Origin: Prolixibacteraceae bacterium JC049
Lineage (GTDB): Bacteria; Bacteroidota; Bacteroidia; Bacteroidales; Prolixibacteraceae
DNA: 64,000 nt
Assembly: GCA_023369685.1 (NCBI GenBank)
Contig: SACZ01000006.1
Location: 125,715-189,714 of the forward strand
Reading direction: 5' to 3'
Part shown: one piece after another, positions 59,582 to 64,000 of the stretch
Layout: each line of letters starts with the position of its first letter
How positions within the stretch are numbered: the stretch's first letter is position 1
Program-made: the position numbers and the translations under genes
The notes under the pieces: generated by a model
Told to the model about the DNA's origin: nothing
The model's database searches: none
The model's input: only the letters and a program-made list of their open reading frames with translations

Positions 59582-60115
59582 AAAAATAAAATATTAGAAG
59601 CAGCAATAGCTCTATGGAGTCAAGATTTAGGTACTTCATTAGATGATATTGCTAAGCACGTAGGTGTTTCTCGAAGAACTTTGCATCGCCACTATCAGGG
59701 GAGAGAGGATCTTGTGAAAAACGTAATGGAGCATTTGATTAAGACTTATTTGGCAAGTATCGAGGAATTATTATCTGAAAAAGAGGATTCCATAGAAAAT
59801 CAATTAAAAAAACTGTTCATTAATGATGTGCAAAGTGCTGATATGCATTTGGTGTGTCGTAATCTAAGAACGTATGAATTCCTTGATTTTAATGCAAAAG
59901 ACAAAAATGTTCAGAGAGTATTTGGTTTGTATCATTCCGTTTTTAATACACTTAAAAATAGTGGATTGATTGCCGAAGACTATACTGTAGAATGGCTTGA
60001 AGCTTTCTATTCGTCGGTTATAGAGGCTGCAATTAAAAAGATTAAAGCAGGAAATGATGATGAAGAGTATCTGTTTATGGCGTGGAGATCGTTTTGGAAT
60101 GGAATAAAAAAATAA
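59570..60115 (+). CDS. TetR-family transcriptional regulator
   Basis: A 181-residue regulator. The HTH is TSLDDIAKHVGVSRRTLHRHYQGREDLV near residues 22-50. The remaining helices form the ligand-binding part with no recognised specificity. The start MTETKNKILEAAI at 59570 is preferred; an ATG at 59531 would place the operator inside the gene, and the promoter box at 59558 excludes it. It stops 7 bp before the phosphotransferase-like gene and heads a probable three-gene operon with it and a MATE pump, which it likely represses until a drug or other ligand binds. Confidence 0.93.
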   Translation: MTETKNKILEAAIALWSQDLGTSLDDIAKHVGVSRRTLHRHYQGREDLVKNVMEHLIKTYLASIEELLSEKEDSIENQLKKLFINDVQSADMHLVCRNLRTYEFLDFNAKDKNVQRVFGLYHSVFNTLKNSGLIAEDYTVEWLEAFYSSVIEAAIKKIKAGNDDEEYLFMAWRSFWNGIKK

Positions 60116-60122
60116 CGAGATT

Positions 60123-62693
60123 ATGATATTTGATTTCAACACTGAAATAACTCCTGCTTTACATCAAGTTGGAGGCAAAGCAAAAGCTTTAATTGAAACG
60201 AACAAGGCAGGTTTTCCTGTTCCTGAAGGGATTGTGCTTTCGGTCGCATTTTTTGAAGAGTGGTTAACGAAGATAAAATCCACAGTAGAATGGACGACTT
60301 TGCTAGCAGAAAGCACAAAAGAGAATTGCGATAAGGTGTTTTTAATGGCTGAAAAGATGCCACTGACTACTGATCAGAAGAAAGAACTGGATCAACATCT
60401 AACACATTTGCCAGGAAATGTTTTTTCTGTTCGTTCCTCTTCGCCTGAAGAAGATCTGGAAGGCTCGTCATTTGCCGGAATGTATGAAACCTATTTAGGA
60501 GTTACAAGAGATCAGTTGGAAAGATATATCGCTAAGGCCTTTGCTTCTTGCTTCGATTATAGGGTTATGGGATATAAAAAGCAAAATGACATTTCATTTG
60601 ACAATACAGCAATTGCAATTGTTGTGCAAAGACAGATACGTTCTGATGTTAGTGGAGTTGCTTTTTCAATTAACCCATTAAACAATTCTTATGATGAAGT
60701 GGTGATAAATGCTTCGTACGGATTAGGGGAAGCTATTGTTTCTGGTCTTGTAACTCCGGATACTTATGTTGTTGACAAAATAGCTGGAGGAATCATTGAG
60801 AAAAAGATAGCTAAAAAGGAGATTGGAATCAGGTTAACAGTTACAGGTGGGACAAAGGAGGAAGAGAACGCCAATCCTTCGAGTCAAGCTTTAAGCGATG
60901 AACAAATTGTAGAACTGAAAGATCTTGTTTGTCGCATTGAGAAGCACTACGGAAAACCAATGGATACAGAGTGGGCTATTCAGGATGGAACTTTGTATTT
61001 GTTACAGTCAAGACCAATTACAACTCATATTCCTCTTTTCGAAGAGATGCAGACCGAGCCAGGTGAGAAAAAAGAGTTGTATATGGATTTTAACTTGGTA
61101 ACACAAGGTTTTTCTGATCCTATGTCTGTATTGGGGATAGACATTTGGGCAAAAATGGTTTTTAGGGGCAATGGATTAGCTCGGGGAAAAGAGGGTATTG
61201 CTTGGGCAATTCACGGACGTCATTATATCATATTATCTCATTTAATGAAGGTAAGTCCTACAATGGCCAAAACAATAAGTTCGCATGATACTCCAACAAA
61301 GCAAATATTTGCCCATTTAAATAAGAAGGAATTTACGCAAGGGAAAACGCCAGAAGCACTTAAGGGTTTCTCTTGGAAGATGCTTAAGTATATGTTATCC
61401 TTATATGGAAAAAGTACGTTTAGGGGTTTATTAAGTAGTAACTTAAGCTTGGAAGCTTATAGGGAAGCAAGTAGTAAAGTTTGGACTTATCTTCACGAAA
61501 CTCTTGAGGAGAGTGAAAAATCTTTTGAGAACTTAGTAAATGAATCGTTAGATGGATTTTCGGATTTGATAAAAGAGATTGGTGGTGTATTGTTGTCTGC
61601 TGGTTTAGCCAAATGGAAAATTCAAAGAATGTTTAAAAAGCATAAGGAGGCAAAGGATTTAATTGTGGGATTAACAATGATTTTGCCAGATAATCCTGTT
61701 TCAGAAATGAATCGACAAATGCTTGCAATAGCTTCTTTTCCTGAGTTCATAGAAACCAAAACTTGGAAGGATTTTGAACATCGATTGAAGAAGCAAATCT
61801 ATTCCGATGAGTTTTTGAATACTTACAATGAATATCTTATAAGATTTGGCTGTAGAGGAGTGAAGGAGATTGATATTGCAATTCCAAGAATCTCAGAAAA
61901 TATCGAGTTGGTATTTAATTCTTTAAAGCAAATTGATACGGAAGATAATGCGACATTAAGGGTGAAGAAACGAAGTGAAGATTCTTACAATCAGTTGCTA
62001 GATTTAGCTCGTAAGCTCGGAAAAGAGAAAAAATTTGTACGGTTAGCAAAGACTTATCGTGATATGATTGGGTATAGAGATCACCCAAAATACATGTATG
62101 TTGTTGCAGTGAGTCTTTTGCGTAAAAAGGCCTTACAATTAGGAAAGAAATTTACTACTAATGGACAACTAGAAAGCCCTGAGCAGATCTTTCACTTGTC
62201 GGTTTCTGAAGTTGCGAAAGCTGAAAAAGACAAGAAGTTAGATCTTCTTACACTTATAGAAAAGAATACTGCCCCTTATAAAAAAACTGAAAATGTGAAA
62301 GATTGGCCAAGAATTATAGATAGTAGAGGGAAAATTTATCGTGCGATACGAGAATCAAAAGAGGGAGAAATTTCAGGAGAGCCAATTTCACCAGGATTGA
62401 TAAAAGGAAGAGCTAAGGTTCTTTTAAGTCCTATGGAAAAGCCTCTGAATAAGGGAGAGATTTTAGTTTGTAGAGCAAGCGAACCTAGCTGGGCTCCTGT
62501 TTTTATTAATGCTTCGGGGGTAGTCATGGAAATTGGAGGCCCACTTCAGCATGGTGCTATTATTGCACGAGAATATGGTCTGCCATGTGTAAGTAGTGTT
62601 GATTGTGCTACTAAAATAATTCACGATGGAGACTTTATTGAAGTGGATGGATCAAATGGTGTTGTGAGAATTTTAGAAAGTAAGAAGGAGTAG
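60123..62693 (+). CDS. PEP-synthase-like dikinase, rifampin-phosphotransferase type
   Basis: An 856-residue enzyme. Residues 1-310 are a PPDK/PEP-synthase ATP-grasp domain (VGGKAKALIE; FSVRSSSPEEDLEGSSFAG; LYLLQSRPI). A middle helical part (about 320-740) follows, and the C-terminal swivelling His domain has His810 in GGPLQHGAIIARE. The length and order (ATP, middle, His at the very end) match rifampin phosphotransferase, and the pyruvate-binding barrel of true PEP synthase is absent. By family it would move the beta-phosphate of ATP to a small molecule; rifampin itself is not proven. It lies 7 bp after TetR and 9 bp before MATE. Confidence 0.85.
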   Translation: MIFDFNTEITPALHQVGGKAKALIETNKAGFPVPEGIVLSVAFFEEWLTKIKSTVEWTTLLAESTKENCDKVFLMAEKMPLTTDQKKELDQHLTHLPGNVFSVRSSSPEEDLEGSSFAGMYETYLGVTRDQLERYIAKAFASCFDYRVMGYKKQNDISFDNTAIAIVVQRQIRSDVSGVAFSINPLNNSYDEVVINASYGLGEAIVSGLVTPDTYVVDKIAGGIIEKKIAKKEIGIRLTVTGGTKEEENANPSSQALSDEQIVELKDLVCRIEKHYGKPMDTEWAIQDGTLYLLQSRPITTHIPLFEEMQTEPGEKKELYMDFNLVTQGFSDPMSVLGIDIWAKMVFRGNGLARGKEGIAWAIHGRHYIILSHLMKVSPTMAKTISSHDTPTKQIFAHLNKKEFTQGKTPEALKGFSWKMLKYMLSLYGKSTFRGLLSSNLSLEAYREASSKVWTYLHETLEESEKSFENLVNESLDGFSDLIKEIGGVLLSAGLAKWKIQRMFKKHKEAKDLIVGLTMILPDNPVSEMNRQMLAIASFPEFIETKTWKDFEHRLKKQIYSDEFLNTYNEYLIRFGCRGVKEIDIAIPRISENIELVFNSLKQIDTEDNATLRVKKRSEDSYNQLLDLARKLGKEKKFVRLAKTYRDMIGYRDHPKYMYVVAVSLLRKKALQLGKKFTTNGQLESPEQIFHLSVSEVAKAEKDKKLDLLTLIEKNTAPYKKTENVKDWPRIIDSRGKIYRAIRESKEGEISGEPISPGLIKGRAKVLLSPMEKPLNKGEILVCRASEPSWAPVFINASGVVMEIGGPLQHGAIIAREYGLPCVSSVDCATKIIHDGDFIEVDGSNGVVRILESKKE

Positions 62694-62702
62694 TTATCGA
62701 TT

Positions 62703-64000
62703 ATGCACAGGACAAAAAGCAATTGTTTGTCAGATGAGTTTGCAAGTAAACCGATTCCCCAATTAATAGGCAAATTCTTTTGGCCAACATTGTTAGCAAG
62801 CATTTTAGCTTCTATTAATGATATTGTTGATAGAATTTATATTGGACAAGGAATTGGCGCAGAAGCTCTTTCGGGGGTAATTTTGGTTTTTCCAATCATG
62901 CTTGGAGTTATGGCTTTTGTAAGTTTGACAAGCACAGGTACAAGTGTAAAAATATCCACTGCTCTTGGAGCAAAAGACAATGAAAATGCAGAGTTAGCAT
63001 TGGGAAATTCAACTGTTATAAATGCTATTATTGGTATTGCTGGTTTACTATTTATTCTTTTTACAAAGGAAGACTTATTACAGCTATTTGGTGTGAGTAA
63101 TGTGACTAAAAGTTATGCAGACGATTATTTGTCTGTGATAGCTATTGGTTGGAGTGTTTTACCTGTTGGAGCAAACTTTTTGGGTGTTGCTCGTTCTGAG
63201 GGAAATGTTAGATTGGCGATGTATGTTGCATCTGCAGCTATTGTATTGAATATTATTTTTGATCCGATTTTTATATTTTGGTTCAAAATGGGAGTTAAGG
63301 GAGCTGCTTGGGCTTCTGTTATTGCAAGTGTATCAACGCTTGTTTGGGGTATTTTTCATTTCAATGGCAAATATTCTATTGTAAAGCTTCAAACTAGTGC
63401 ATTTAAGCTAAAGGGGAAATTGATACTTGAAATTGTTAAGCTTGGTATTGCTCCTTTTTCAATGGCAATATCTATGAGTTTTGTTCAAGGAATTACAAAT
63501 ACTCAACTAACAAAGTATGGAGGTGAACTTGCAATTGGAGTACTTGGAGTAATTATGAGTATAATGGCTTTAATGATGTACGTTATTCGTTCACTTGCAG
63601 GTTCTGCACAACCCATTATTAGTTACAATTTGGGGGCAAAAAAGTACGATAGAATCAATCAGACTATTTTGTATTTGATTAAAATGTCAACAATAATTTC
63701 ATGTGTCGCTTTTGCAATAATCATGTTATTCCCCGATTTTCTTGTTACTCTTTTTAGTAGAGAAAATGATGCATTTCGTTCATTGGGTGTAAACGGATTA
63801 CGATTAAGCTCATTAGCATTGCCTCTTTATGGTATAATGATGATAGGATCGCAGTATTTTATAGCAGTGGGGCAAAGCATAAAAGCTACGATTCTGAATT
63901 TGTTGCAGCAGGTGATCATCTATCTTCCCACTTTATACATTTTAGGGTACTATTTTGGTTTGGATGGATTATGGATCACAAATTCTGTTTCGATAGGATT
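62703..64000 (+). CDS. MATE-family multidrug efflux transporter, C-terminus beyond window
   Basis: The reading frame opens at ATG 62703 (MHRTKSNCLSDEF) and stays open to the window end, 432 codons. It has many hydrophobic helices; the first reads FFWPTLLASILASINDIVDRIYIGQG, shown here in two parts as FFWPTLLASI and NDIVDRIYIGQG, the MATE opening. The second half repeats the pattern (ELAIGVLGVIMSIM; AQPIISYNLGAKKYD), typical of MepA-like pumps. By family it exports cationic drugs with Na+ or H+. It begins 9 bp after the dikinase stop. Only the last helix or so should be missing. Confidence 0.92.
   Translation, partial: MHRTKSNCLSDEFASKPIPQLIGKFFWPTLLASILASINDIVDRIYIGQGIGAEALSGVILVFPIMLGVMAFVSLTSTGTSVKISTALGAKDNENAELALGNSTVINAIIGIAGLLFILFTKEDLLQLFGVSNVTKSYADDYLSVIAIGWSVLPVGANFLGVARSEGNVRLAMYVASAAIVLNIIFDPIFIFWFKMGVKGAAWASVIASVSTLVWGIFHFNGKYSIVKLQTSAFKLKGKLILEIVKLGIAPFSMAISMSFVQGITNTQLTKYGGELAIGVLGVIMSIMALMMYVIRSLAGSAQPIISYNLGAKKYDRINQTILYLIKMSTIISCVAFAIIMLFPDFLVTLFSRENDAFRSLGVNGLRLSSLALPLYGIMMIGSQYFIAVGQSIKATILNLLQQVIIYLPTLYILGYYFGLDGLWITNSVSIG

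Noticed and set aside
60123-62693. Phosphoenolpyruvate synthase
   Set aside because: The His domain is at the extreme C-terminus and the PEP/pyruvate-binding barrel is missing.

Overview
The window is a stretch of low-GC Bacteroidota chromosome. The evidence is SusC/SusD outer-membrane pairs with ECF sigma/FecR regulators, type IX secretion (T9SS) C-terminal sorting domains, lipoproteins, LytS/LytTR signalling, and promoters of the phylum type (TTG, about 19 bp, TAnnTTTG) instead of sigma-70 boxes. An oxygen-sensitive glycyl radical enzyme, L-fucose genes and large secreted polysaccharide-active proteins suggest an anaerobic or facultative, probably marine member of the Bacteroidia, perhaps Marinilabiliales; the order is inference. 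I saw no tRNA, rRNA, CRISPR array, prophage or complete insertion sequence.

Region 1-9.7 kb: a truncated FecR anti-sigma gene and its ECF sigma factor, a DEAD-box (here DEVD) RNA helicase, then a complete minus-strand cassette of ECF sigma, FecR, SusC and SusD with no enzyme attached. Region 9.8-14.8 kb: phosphatidylserine decarboxylase, a Crp/Fnr regulator, a duplicated class II aldolase with one dead half, and a three-gene unit (NAD-binding protein, small membrane protein, CPBP-like protein). Region 14.9-19.3 kb: a 1471-residue secreted, alginate-lyase-like multimodular protein with four tandem C-terminal modules and a T9SS signal.

Region 19.9-29.7 kb: an unknown secreted protein, a LytS-type histidine kinase carrying a cysteine-less thioredoxin-like sensor domain, its LytTR response regulator, an S9 peptidase and an M13 metallopeptidase. 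Direct repeats with a 21-bp period lie upstream of the first two genes, as expected of LytTR sites. Region 30-39.4 kb: an unknown lipoprotein, a YqaA-like membrane protein, an orphan ECF sigma factor, a SpoIIAA-like protein, a secreted beta-helix/Ig protein with a T9SS signal, and a BlaI-BlaR1(TonB)-TPR operon with a clear promoter/operator. Region 39.5-49.2 kb: a hybrid sensor kinase, a YhcC-like radical SAM protein, a prolyl oligopeptidase, a BatA-like protein and an AraC/GyrI regulator.

Region 49.4-59.3 kb: a glycyl radical activase and enzyme with unusual Trp-containing active-site motifs, a 233-bp palindromic repeat element, then fucose permease, a mutarotase-like lipoprotein and fucose isomerase, and a divergent GltP-type symporter. 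The isomerase and permease, with the distant aldolase at 11.5 kb, would make most of a fucose pathway, but no sugar kinase is present here. Region 59.5-64 kb: a TetR regulator with a long double operator over its own start codon, followed by a rifampin-phosphotransferase-like enzyme and a MATE efflux pump cut by the window end; this looks like a self-regulated drug-response operon.

The best candidates for undescribed biology are the glycyl radical enzyme pair, the thioredoxin-fold histidine kinase system with its 21-bp repeats, the TetR/phosphotransferase/MATE operon and the composite palindromic element.
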